From: Sphingobium sp. Leaf26
Lineage (GTDB): Bacteria; Pseudomonadota; Alphaproteobacteria; Sphingomonadales; Sphingomonadaceae
Direction of reading: 5' to 3'
Length of the DNA: 64,000 bases
NCBI RefSeq assembly: GCF_001421665.1
Contig: NZ_LMKV01000001.1
Location: forward strand, 248,230-312,229
Positions 1 to 7,084 of the stretch are shown piece by piece; positions within the stretch are counted from its first letter, which is position 1, and the number at the start of each line of letters is the position of its first letter. A program made the translations under genes and the position numbers. The notes beneath the pieces are model-generated. The model was not told the DNA's origin and did not search any database. It saw nothing but the letters and a program-made list of their open reading frames with translations.

Positions 1-533
1 AGGATCAACGCAAACAGGGCCTCGCCATGGCCGCCGGCATGGAAAGGGGCGATACGAACGCCGCGCTCGCCGCCGCGACACCCGCCCCAATATCCGCAAA
101 TCCGCCCGCGCGCAGCGGATCGGCGGTGCGTACCACGCAATTGCCCCCCTCCACCGTCAGCACGCCGGCACCCCGTCCAACACCTGCCCCCGCTCCAGCC
201 AAACCGCCAGTCCAGATGGCCGCCGCCAGGCCGAAGCCTGCCCCCATCCCGACGCCGGCACCCGCCCGCCCTGCTGCGTCCGCGCCCGCCCCGGCCGCTT
301 CGGGCGGATGGCGCGTCCAGCTTGGCGCCTTCAGCGAAGATAGCCGCGCCCGCGCCCTGTGGACTCAACTCAGCCGCAAGGTCGGCGGCCTCTCCGCCTA
401 TCAGCCCTATCTGGTCAAGGCCGGCGCCGTGACCCGGCTTCAGGCTGGGCCCATCGCCAGCAGCAGCGACGCCGCCCGCCTTTGCGGCGCGATCAAGGCC
501 GCCGGTGGCGACTGCATGCCCAAGAAGATGTGA
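1..533 (+). CDS. SPOR-domain protein, C-terminal part (5' end outside window)
   Basis: The reading frame is open from the first bases, with no stop before a possible internal ATG at 27, so the gene very probably starts left of the window. The visible part is a long Ala/Pro-rich linker (about residues 30-95 of the visible chain) followed by a C-terminal SPOR-type domain beginning WRVQLGAFS and ending at MPKKM. SPOR domains bind denuded septal peptidoglycan in the periplasm. In sphingomonads such tails are often carried by D-alanyl-D-alanine carboxypeptidases or lytic enzymes; the catalytic part is not visible, so the enzyme type is inference. The gene is convergent with the LysR gene at 700 and the two are separated by a large palindrome. 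Confidence 0.75.
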   Translation, partial: DQRKQGLAMAAGMERGDTNAALAAATPAPISANPPARSGSAVRTTQLPPSTVSTPAPRPTPAPAPAKPPVQMAAARPKPAPIPTPAPARPAASAPAPAASGGWRVQLGAFSEDSRARALWTQLSRKVGGLSAYQPYLVKAGAVTRLQAGPIASSSDAARLCGAIKAAGGDCMPKKM

Positions 534-568
534 CCCTCTTTCAGTTCGTCATTGTTCACAACAAACCC

Positions 569-682
569 GTTCGTCCTGAGTAGGGACTGAGCGAAGTCGA
601 AGGCCCGTATCGAAGGATGTGGCGCAACATCTGCCCTTCGATACGCCGCTTCGACTTCGCTCAGCGGCTACTCAGGGCGAAC
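569..682. repeat. Large intergenic inverted repeat between convergent genes
   Basis: Two 48-nt arms (569-616 and 635-682) are near-perfect reverse complements, with only a handful of mismatches. The arms contain GAGCGAAGTCGAAG and CGTATCGAAGG. The 18-nt centre contains a smaller hairpin (GATGT/ACATC). It fills the gap between two convergent genes and could act as a bidirectional terminator. The TGAGCGAAGTCGAAG core is a motif I recall from repeated palindromes in sphingomonad genomes. Confidence 0.85.
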
Positions 683-699
683 AGGCTCTGTATATTCCC

Positions 700-1596
700 T
701 TAACTCAGCGCCTGCTCCACCATCCAGTCGCGAAACTGCGCCAGCGGCCCCGCATCCAGCGCACCGATCGGATAGACCAGATAATAGGCCTGTTCGGTCG
801 ATAGCGGCCGGGCGAAGGGAATGACAAGCGTCCCCGCCTCCAGTTCCGGCTGGATCAGGAAACTGGGGATCAGCGCCACGCCCGCGCCAGCGGCACAGGC
901 CTGCGCCAGCATCAGGAAATGCTCATAGGCCGGCCCTTGCGCCAGCGCGCTCGCCTCCACCCCCGCCATCGTCAACCATCGCCCCCAGGCATCCCGTCGC
1001 GATATCTGGCTGAGCAATGGCGCATGCAGCAGATCGGCCGGTTCGCGCAGCGGATGCGCCGCCAGCCAGGCCGGCGCACAGACCGGCACGGCTTCCTCGC
1101 GAAACAGGAAGTCCATTGTCACGCCGGGCCAATCGGCTGCGACACCGAAATGGACAGCCGCGTCGAAATCCTCATGCCCGAAATCGAAGGGCTGCGACCG
1201 GGCGGCGAAGTCGATCACCAGATCGGGATGGCGTGCCGTCAATTGCGGCAAACGCGGCGCCAGCCAGCGCATGCCGAAACTCGGCAGGGTCGCGACGCGC
1301 AGCGCGGTCTGCGATGGTCGCGCCGACGCCCGTGCCGTCGCCCGTCGGATGCTGTTCAATGCCGGCAACAGGTCATCGGCATAGGCCCGCCCTGCCTCGT
1401 TCAGCCTCACCCGTCGCCCGATCCGGTCGAACAGGGGCGTCTGCAACCAGTCCTCCAGTTGCGCGATCTGTCGGCTGACGGCGCTCTGGGTGAGGCCGAT
1501 CTCCTCGCCTGCATGAGAGAAGCCGCCATGCCGCACCGCCGCCTCGAACGCGATCAGCGCCTGCATCGGCGGCAGATATTTTCGTGAAACACTCAT
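700..1596 (-). CDS. LysR-family transcriptional regulator (GcvA-like)
   Basis: This 298-residue protein has the LysR layout. An N-terminal winged helix-turn-helix lies at about residues 10-65 (AFEAAVRHGGFSHAGEEIGL, then TQSAVSRQIAQLE). A substrate-binding domain follows at about 95-295 with GMRWLAPRLP and AAGAGVALIPSFL. The sequence resembles the GcvA/AmpR subgroup. It is divergent from the DUF1338/AstD operon at 1683 and separated by 86 bp with dyad symmetry. By the usual LysR arrangement it probably controls that operon and itself; the inducer may be an amino-acid-derived acid (inference). Confidence 0.9.
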   Translation of the reverse strand: MSVSRKYLPPMQALIAFEAAVRHGGFSHAGEEIGLTQSAVSRQIAQLEDWLQTPLFDRIGRRVRLNEAGRAYADDLLPALNSIRRATARASARPSQTALRVATLPSFGMRWLAPRLPQLTARHPDLVIDFAARSQPFDFGHEDFDAAVHFGVAADWPGVTMDFLFREEAVPVCAPAWLAAHPLREPADLLHAPLLSQISRRDAWGRWLTMAGVEASALAQGPAYEHFLMLAQACAAGAGVALIPSFLIQPELEAGTLVIPFARPLSTEQAYYLVYPIGALDAGPLAQFRDWMVEQALS

Positions 1597-1682
1597 TCCA
1601 AACTCGCATCAACAGATGACAGGTCGCCATTTTGAAAATCAGGTTTATCCTGCGATAAGGGCGCTGTCATCCGGAGCATATC
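1597..1682. promoter_or_regulatory. Divergent promoter/operator region with two dyads
   Basis: The 86-bp gap between the divergent LysR gene and the DUF1338 gene holds ATGACAG at 1616-1622 mirrored by CTGTCAT at 1664-1670, and a tighter dyad TTATC-CTGC-GATAA at 1645-1658. A short palindrome ATTTTGAAAAT lies at 1629-1639. LysR regulators typically bind such dyads between themselves and their target. Which one is the operator cannot be told from sequence alone. Confidence 0.5.
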
Positions 1683-2711
1683 ATGTCGAATGAGAATATG
1701 GGTACGATAGAGACACTGGTTACGGCCATATTGGGCAAAGAGATCGGCCGGCAAACGCTGGACATGCTGGCGATCGACCCTGCCCTGCTGGCGGAGCGCG
1801 GCGACACCGTCTCCCGCGCTGCCTTCGCCATGGCCATGAACGTCGCCCTGTTCGACGATCTGCTGCGCCGCGTCCCCAGCGGCAGCGCCTATGTCGCCGA
1901 CACGCTGGCGCGCGGCGGCAAGGTGGTGTTCGATCATGGCGCGCTCCGCTCGATCCGCTTCCCCGCAGGCCCGACCGGCGCACTTCCGGGCGGCGAGGAT
2001 GCCTTCACCCGCATCTTCCTGCCCTTGGGCTATGAGATGGCGGCGCTCTATCCGCTCGAACGCCTGTGCATGACCGGCCGCGCCTATCGTCACCGGGACT
2101 TCCCCGAAGCGATCCCCCAATTCTTCCTGTCCGAACTCCATGTCGACCGGTTCGACGACGAATTTGCCGACGCCGCCGCCCGCATCTTCGGCACCAGCCG
2201 CGACCCGCTGGACGAAGCGACCAAAGCCATGCTCACGCATTTCGAACGCGATTTACCTGTCCAACTCGCTGTCGCAATCGCTGCCCTGCCGGTGATCCTT
2301 TCCGCCTTCGATCGGCAGCATGAGCCGCCCGGTTTCGAGGATTATCAAACGCTCCTCTCCCGCTCCAACGAAGCCGCCTGGATCGCGACCGAAGGCAATG
2401 GCTTCAACCATGCGACTGATCGTGTGGCGGACGTCGCCGCGCTCGCAGAACGGCTGAAGGCGGAAGACAGGCCGATGAAGGCCAAGCTGGAAGTCTCCGC
2501 CACCGGCCGCGTGCGCCAGACCGCCTTCCGCGCCGACAGCGTGGAACGCCCCTTCGCCGATGGCGAATTGCGCTCCGTCCCCGGCTCCTTCTACGAATTC
2601 ATCAGCCGCGATATCGACCCGGAAACGGGCCGCCTCGACCTCGCCTTCGATACCGGCAATGCTACCGGCATCTTCGCCATGACCAGTGCCCAGATGGGAG
2701 CGAATCGGTGA
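1683..2711 (+). CDS. DUF1338 family 2-oxoadipate dioxygenase/decarboxylase (HglS/YdcJ-like)
   Basis: This 342-residue protein belongs to the DUF1338 family, whose characterised member HglS converts 2-oxoadipate to D-2-hydroxyglutarate with Fe(II) and O2 in lysine catabolism. The metal and substrate residues are visible: His85 and Arg89 in DHGALRS, His243 in FNHATDRV, and Glu305 in GSFYEFISRD. These match the His-His-Glu iron triad and substrate-binding arginine described for HglS. The stop overlaps the GTG start of the aldehyde dehydrogenase gene by 4 bases, so the two are translationally coupled. A catabolic role for a lysine- or arginine-derived 2-oxoacid is inferred from that partner. The start follows an RBS-like CCGGAG. 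Confidence 0.85.
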   Translation: MSNENMGTIETLVTAILGKEIGRQTLDMLAIDPALLAERGDTVSRAAFAMAMNVALFDDLLRRVPSGSAYVADTLARGGKVVFDHGALRSIRFPAGPTGALPGGEDAFTRIFLPLGYEMAALYPLERLCMTGRAYRHRDFPEAIPQFFLSELHVDRFDDEFADAAARIFGTSRDPLDEATKAMLTHFERDLPVQLAVAIAALPVILSAFDRQHEPPGFEDYQTLLSRSNEAAWIATEGNGFNHATDRVADVAALAERLKAEDRPMKAKLEVSATGRVRQTAFRADSVERPFADGELRSVPGSFYEFISRDIDPETGRLDLAFDTGNATGIFAMTSAQMGANR

Positions 2712-4117
2712 GCGCCATGCTGCAGTCCTTCGATCCCGCCTCGCGTGAACTGGTCTGGGAAGGCCCGGTATCGAGCGCGGATGATTGCCACCGCGCCATC
2801 GCCACCGCCCGCAACGCCCTGCCCGGCTGGCGCGCGCTTCCCGTGGACGACCGCATCGCCATCGCCCGCCGCTACGCCGCCGTGCTGGGTGAACGCCGCG
2901 CCGCGCTGGCCGAACTCATCTCGCGCGAGACGGGCAAGCTGCTCTGGGAAAGCGATGCCGAGATCGGGTCGATGATCGCCAAGGTCGATGTGTCGATCAA
3001 GGCCCATGCCGAACGCACCGGTGAACGATCCGCCGACATGCCCTTCGGCCGCGCGGTGCTGCGCCATCGCGGCCATGGCGTGATGGCGGTGCTAGGGCCC
3101 TATAATTTCCCCGGCCACCTGCCCAATGGCCATATCGTGCCGGCCCTGATCGCCGGCAACGCCATCGTCTTCAAGCCGTCCGAAATCACCCCGGCCACCG
3201 GCGCAGCCATGGCGGACGCCTGGAATGCGGCGGGCCTGCCGGATGGATTGCTGACCGTGGTGCAGGGCGGCCGCTCGACCGGCGAGGCGCTGGTCGCCGG
3301 TGACATTGACGGTTTGCTCTTCACCGGATCGGCGCAGGCCGGGGCGGCTCTGCGCCGCGCGCTGGTCGATCGGCCCCATGTCATCATGGCGCTGGAACTG
3401 GGCGGCAACAATCCGCTGATCGCCTGGGACAGCCCGGAAGAGGCCGCATCGATCATCGTCAATTCGGCCTTCATCACCACCGGCCAGCGCTGTTCCTGCG
3501 CCCGCCGCCTGATCGTGCCCGCAGGCGCGACCGGCGACGCCATCGTGGAGGCCACCGCCGCGCTCGCCGCCCGCTTGCCGATCGCCGCCTGGAATGAAGC
3601 CAGCGAGGCATTCATGGGACCGCTTGTTTCGGACCAGGCTGCCGCCACTGCCCATCGCGCCGTCAGCGACCTGATCGCGCGGGGCGCTCGGATCATTCAC
3701 CCCTTCGATGGCGTCGCCGACCGCAGCGCCGCCTTCGTCACCCCCGCCCTGCTCGACATGACCGATATGACCGCGCCAGACGCGGAGATTTTCGCCCCGG
3801 TGCTGACCGTGATCCGGGTACCCCACTTCGACGCCGCCATCGCCGCCGCCAACGCCACCAGTTTCGGCCTGTCTGCCGGGCTGATCGCGCAGGATGCGGC
3901 GCTATGGCAGCGCGTGGTCGAGGAAAGCCGCGCCGGCGTTGTCAACCGGAACCGGCCAACCACCGGCGCCGCGGGCAACATGCCGTTCGGCGGCCTCGGC
4001 GCATCGGGCAACCATCGCCCCAGCGCTTATTATGCCGCCGACTATTGCGCCTACCCCATCGCCAGCTTTGAAGCGGAAGGGGTTGTGGCCGTCCCGGTCA
4101 ACGGGCTGGGGGTTTAG
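2708..4117 (+). CDS. astD: Aldehyde dehydrogenase, succinylglutamate-semialdehyde dehydrogenase-like (copy 1)
   Basis: This 469-residue NAD(P)-dependent aldehyde dehydrogenase has the AstD-type features GPYNFPGHLPNGH (Rossmann entry), ELGGNNPL (general base Glu) and GQRCSCARR (catalytic Cys). Its C-terminus is the AstD-like SGNHRPSAYYAADYCAYP. AstD oxidises N-succinylglutamate semialdehyde in arginine catabolism. The start is GTG at 2708, overlapping the previous stop; an ATG lies nine bases further. A second AstD paralogue lies at 10555-11988. Because this copy is fused in an operon with DUF1338 rather than astA or astB, its real substrate may be a related semialdehyde (inference). The stop codon lies inside the stem of a hairpin. 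Confidence 0.85.
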   Translation: MSAMLQSFDPASRELVWEGPVSSADDCHRAIATARNALPGWRALPVDDRIAIARRYAAVLGERRAALAELISRETGKLLWESDAEIGSMIAKVDVSIKAHAERTGERSADMPFGRAVLRHRGHGVMAVLGPYNFPGHLPNGHIVPALIAGNAIVFKPSEITPATGAAMADAWNAAGLPDGLLTVVQGGRSTGEALVAGDIDGLLFTGSAQAGAALRRALVDRPHVIMALELGGNNPLIAWDSPEEAASIIVNSAFITTGQRCSCARRLIVPAGATGDAIVEATAALAARLPIAAWNEASEAFMGPLVSDQAAATAHRAVSDLIARGARIIHPFDGVADRSAAFVTPALLDMTDMTAPDAEIFAPVLTVIRVPHFDAAIAAANATSFGLSAGLIAQDAALWQRVVEESRAGVVNRNRPTTGAAGNMPFGGLGASGNHRPSAYYAADYCAYPIASFEAEGVVAVPVNGLGV

Positions 4118-4219
4118 AGCGCGCTGCGTTAAATCCGACGCACGTCGCGCGCTCTAGTTTTTTGTTTTCGCATCGTTTTAAGCGAAAAGGCGGTTCCCAC
4201 TTGTTCGCCCGATGCTCTA
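4115..4219. repeat. Two-hairpin intergenic element bounded by TAGAGC/GCTCTA, alphaproteobacterial type
   Basis: One hairpin is TAGAGCGCG (4115-4123) with CGCGCTCTA (4148-4156), followed by a run of T, so it may terminate the upstream gene. The second has GCATCG (4170-4175) with CGATGC (4210-4215). Both outer ends carry AGAGC/GCTCT. Read on the minus strand it contains ACAAGTGGGAACCGCCTTTT. This closely resembles, from memory, a dispersed intergenic element of many alphaproteobacteria with an AGAGCAT...AAGTGGGAACCGG...TTTTCG core followed by an AGAGCGCG hairpin. Its function is not established. It overlaps the stop codons of both flanking convergent genes. Confidence 0.7.
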
Positions 4220-4372
4220 AAGCCCCAGCCTCGCCCAAAAGTCGGCAGGTGCGATCGTCTGGTTCGCAGCGGGATTGCGTTCGACGCGCGCCCAACTGCT
4301 ATGGGGCAGATAGATGGTTTGGGTCGTGGAAGCCGCGCTTGCTCGGCGGCGATCTTGGGTCGTGCGGGTCAT
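4217..4372 (-). CDS. Small hypothetical protein, 51 aa
   Basis: I do not recognise this family. The ATG at 4372 was chosen because GGAGAAG lies just upstream at good spacing; the frame stays open further upstream to 4462 without a comparable ribosome site. The product is basic at the N-terminus (MTRTTQDRRRAS) and ends YLPHSSWARVERNP then PADFWARLGL. It has no signal peptide or membrane segment. The gene ends inside the two-hairpin element. Coding status rests on the Shine-Dalgarno sequence and the protein-like C-terminus. Confidence 0.45.
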   Translation of the reverse strand: MTRTTQDRRRASAASTTQTIYLPHSSWARVERNPAANQTIAPADFWARLGL

Positions 4373-4545
4373 CGTCTTCTCCATATAAGGGAACACGAAA
4401 CCTGGCGTGGTCGCTTCGGCACCGTGCGCTTTAGCCGTTGGTGACGCGGAGCAAGCTGACATCCATCAAAAGCCGCGGAGCGAAATGCTCGCAATGATAT
4501 CTATCCACGCAGTCGGGACAGTCGACATAGCTTTGCTTGGGCCCT

Positions 4546-4575
4546 GTCCAGCCCGGCTTGGTCCAGCCCGGCTTG
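4546..4575. repeat. Perfect tandem 15-bp duplication
   Basis: GTCCAGCCCGGCTTG occurs twice head to tail (4546-4560 and 4561-4575). The 215-bp stretch 4373-4587 between the 51-aa gene and the VOC gene has no convincing gene. On the minus strand a frame ending at 4431 would read the repeat as KPGWT-KPGWT followed by a Cys-containing YVDCPDC segment. That frame has no supported start codon, so it is a possible remnant only. Confidence 0.6.
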
Positions 4576-4587
4576 ATCAGGCGCGGA

Positions 4588-4968
4588 TCAGGCGATCCGG
4601 TGCAGCCCGCATAGCTTGTTGCCGGCAGGATCGCGCAGATAGGCGAGGTAAAGCGTCCCGAAGCCGCCTTGGCGCACGCCAGGCGGATCCTCGCAGGCAC
4701 TGCCGCCCGACTCCACGCCCGCCGCATGCCAGGCATCCGCCTGCTCGGTCGACGCCATGGCAAAGCCGATCGTACCGCCATTGGCGTGACAGGCTGGCGC
4801 ACCGTCAATCGGGGTCGAGATCATGAAGATGGCACCATCATGCAGATAGATGGCCCGCCCCTTGTCATCATAGAAGCCCGGCTTGACACCCAGCGTTCCG
4901 AAGATCGCGTCATAGAAAGCCTTGGAGGCCTCCATGTCGTTGGTGCCGACCATGACATGACTGAACAT
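4588..4968 (-). CDS. VOC-family (glyoxalase/bleomycin-resistance-like) protein
   Basis: This 126-residue protein has the single-domain vicinal oxygen chelate fold. It begins MFSHVMVGTNDMEASKAFYD, a typical first beta-alpha unit, has an IYLHDGAIFMI strand, and ends YLRDPAGNKLCGLHR, the usual second metal-ligand region. Members include glyoxalase I-like enzymes, dioxygenases and resistance proteins; the substrate cannot be deduced. It appears to be a single transcription unit, with no close partner on its strand. Confidence 0.85.
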   Translation of the reverse strand: MFSHVMVGTNDMEASKAFYDAIFGTLGVKPGFYDDKGRAIYLHDGAIFMISTPIDGAPACHANGGTIGFAMASTEQADAWHAAGVESGGSACEDPPGVRQGGFGTLYLAYLRDPAGNKLCGLHRIA

Positions 4969-5085
4969 CAGCAGATCCTGTTATTTAGATAGTGCGCACG
5001 CACGAACATGCTGCTGCAAAGCCACAAGCGGCCAGCTATCATAGGGACAGCAGCTCGTCATAGCGGCCGCCAACCGCAGGAAGGA

Positions 5086-5175
5086 TCAGAAAATCGTGCT
5101 GTAGAGGAACCAGCCCACAATCAGCAGGCTCGACACGATGCAGATACGATCACCAAAGACGTCAATACGAGACAT
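5086..5175 (-). CDS. Candidate 29-residue single-pass membrane protein
   Basis: An ATG at 5175 opens a 29-codon frame ending in TGA at 5086. GGAAGGA lies 9 nt upstream, a good ribosome site. The product begins MSRIDVFGDRICIVSS and continues into a hydrophobic stretch LLIVGWFLYSTIF, consistent with one membrane helix and a cytoplasmic N-terminus. I do not recognise it. It is the only convincing coding signal in the roughly 400-bp region 4969-5374. A longer plus-strand frame across it (5008-5289) shows no ribosome site and looks spurious. Confidence 0.45.
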   Translation of the reverse strand: MSRIDVFGDRICIVSSLLIVGWFLYSTIF

Positions 5176-5278
5176 CAGCACACATCCTTCCACAAGGAGC
5201 GATCTTCGTCGCTTCTGAGAAAAGATTACATCAGTTTTTACTGTGCTGGAATAGCAAAGTTACGGCAAAATGCGCCAG

Positions 5279-5308
5279 AGGGGCGGTGAACCGACATTCA
5301 CCGCCCCT
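5279..5308. terminator. Strong hairpin, terminator of the DUF2093 operon
   Basis: AGGGGCGGTGAA (5279-5290) pairs perfectly with TTCACCGCCCCT (5297-5308) around a 6-nt loop. It lies 66 bp past the stop of the minus-strand DUF2093 gene and is the likely end of that transcript. There is no long T run on either side. Confidence 0.65.
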
Positions 5309-5374
5309 TGAACGATCATTCCATGCCCTTACCCGTTCAATCGCCGCTTATTGCAAATGATAACGGCTGTTATT

Positions 5375-5590
5375 TTATCGGAAATCGGGGCCGCGATGCT
5401 GGAGGAAGGACCGAGTCGCTTCCTGTGGGCCGCGATAAGCCTCCTGAAATTCGGCACTCCAATATTTGAGATCGTGCAGATCGATTCGCGCGCCCGAAAC
5501 GGCGCAGACCACGAAATGCCCCGGCCGCACGATATCGAAATCCGCAGCGCCATAATGCAGCACCGCCAGTCCTGGAAGCTCAGTGGCCAT
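5375..5590 (-). CDS. DUF2093 domain protein
   Basis: This 71-residue protein matches the small alphaproteobacterial family DUF2093: LAVLHYGAADFDIVRPG, then HFVVCAVSGARIDLHDLKYW and SAEFQEAY. The function is unknown. The conserved Cys in VVCAVSG and the compact beta-rich pattern are family features. Its ATG shares one base with the stop of the upstream flavin oxidoreductase (TGATG), so the two are co-translated, which suggests a joint role. Confidence 0.85.
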   Translation of the reverse strand: MATELPGLAVLHYGAADFDIVRPGHFVVCAVSGARIDLHDLKYWSAEFQEAYRGPQEATRSFLQHRGPDFR

Positions 5591-7014
5591 CAGTCGCCCG
5601 TCAGGATGCGATCGACCAGTTGCTTCACGGTCGGCACGAACCCGTTTGAATAGAAGGGATCCTGCTTGAACCGATAGGCGGCATGACCGGCGAACAGCAG
5701 ATTTTTGTCCAGATCGCCGCCATGGACTGATTCCTGGAGCGACTTCTGAATGCAGAAGCTGCGCGGATCAGCCAAGCGACCGGTCGAGTTGGTTTCGCTG
5801 TCCATCCAGCTAGAGAAGCTGCACTGCGACAGGCAACCCATGCAATCGGTCTGGTCCTTGCGGATCTCCGCCTTCTCTTCCTCGGTCACGAAAACGAGCG
5901 TGTTGTCCGGCGTCTTGAGCGCGGAGGTGAAGCCCGCGCCGAACCACTCGCGCGCACGTTGCAGATCGCCAAGCGTCACCCAGAAATTCTTGCCCTTCAC
6001 GCCCACGTCCAGTTGGTGGGTGTGGTCGCCCGCCTGTTCGGTGCTGAAAGGGATCTGCCGGTCGGACCGGGCTTCGAGCAAGCGCAGGAACGGGTTGCGG
6101 ATCGCCGAGCTGTAGAAACCGGTGGGGGAGAATTTGTGCAACAACACATCGCCCGGTTCCAGTTGCATCAGCCGGTTCTTCCAATCCTGCGGGATCGGGC
6201 TTTCCTGCGTCAGCAGCGGACGGGTGCCGAACTGGAACATGATCGAGCCGAGTTCCGGATTGTCGATCCAGTCGTTCCAGTCCTTGAGCGCCCAGACGCC
6301 GCCTGCCATCACGATCGGCACTTCGTCCGAAATGCCGCCTTCGCGCATGGTCGCGCGCAGGTCACGGACGCGGGGATAGGGATCCTGCGGCGCGCGCGGA
6401 TCTTCCGCATTGGACAGGCCATTATGGCCGCCGGCCAGCCATGGATCTTCATAGACCACCGCCGCCAGCCATTCCGAAGCCTTGGAATAAGCGCGCTTCC
6501 ACAGTGCGCGGAAAGCGCGGCCAGACGAGACGATCGGCAGATAGCTGACATTATAGGAGGCGGCGATTTCGCTCAGCTTGTAGGGCATGCCCGCGCCGCA
6601 AGTCACGCCGGCCACCATGCCGCGCGTCTTTTCCAGCACGCCGTGCAGCACGCGCTGCGCACCGCCCATTTCCCACAGGACATTGATGTTGATCGCACCC
6701 TTCCCGCCGGCAATCTCGAACGCGCGCTTCACCTGCTCGACAGCGCCGTCGATGGCATAAGCAATCAGTTCCTCATGCCGGTCACGGCGGGTGCGACCAT
6801 GATAGATTTGGGGGATGACATTGCCGAAGCTGTCATAGCTGTCGGCGTTCACAGCCGACACGGTGCCAATGCCACCGGCGGCCGCCCAGGCGCCAGAGCT
6901 GCTGTGGTTGGATACGGCAACGCCCTTGCCACCCTCGACTATCGGCCAGACTTCGCGGCCACCATAGACGACAGGCTTCAACCCCTTGAACAACGACATC
7001 TCCTGCACATGCAC
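5590..7014 (-). CDS. FMN-dependent nitronate monooxygenase/enoyl-reductase-like oxidoreductase with Cys cluster
   Basis: This 474-residue member of the NAD(P)H-dependent flavin oxidoreductase (2-nitropropane dioxygenase-like) family has a TIM-barrel core. GAGMPYKLSEI and VPIVMAGGVWAL are at the expected FMN-phosphate-binding places. It is longer than classical nitronate monooxygenases (about 320-380 aa). The extra C-terminal region holds Cys391, Cys394, Cys398 and Cys421 (DCMGCLSQC plus SFCIQK), a pattern that could bind an iron-sulfur cluster (inference). The ATG at 7014 is used; a second ATG lies at 6999. Physiological substrate unknown; it is coupled to DUF2093. Confidence 0.8.
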   Translation of the reverse strand: MHVQEMSLFKGLKPVVYGGREVWPIVEGGKGVAVSNHSSSGAWAAAGGIGTVSAVNADSYDSFGNVIPQIYHGRTRRDRHEELIAYAIDGAVEQVKRAFEIAGGKGAININVLWEMGGAQRVLHGVLEKTRGMVAGVTCGAGMPYKLSEIAASYNVSYLPIVSSGRAFRALWKRAYSKASEWLAAVVYEDPWLAGGHNGLSNAEDPRAPQDPYPRVRDLRATMREGGISDEVPIVMAGGVWALKDWNDWIDNPELGSIMFQFGTRPLLTQESPIPQDWKNRLMQLEPGDVLLHKFSPTGFYSSAIRNPFLRLLEARSDRQIPFSTEQAGDHTHQLDVGVKGKNFWVTLGDLQRAREWFGAGFTSALKTPDNTLVFVTEEEKAEIRKDQTDCMGCLSQCSFSSWMDSETNSTGRLADPRSFCIQKSLQESVHGGDLDKNLLFAGHAAYRFKQDPFYSNGFVPTVKQLVDRILTGD

Positions 7015-7084
7015 CCGGCCGCTTCGACCGGGTAAAAAGCAACCCTATAGCAGCTTTGGCTGTCTATGACGAATTTCGCGCGCC

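Noticed and set aside
5008..5289. Plus-strand open frame of 93 codons
   Set aside because: No ribosome site, odd composition, and it runs across a better minus-strand small gene and a terminator hairpin.
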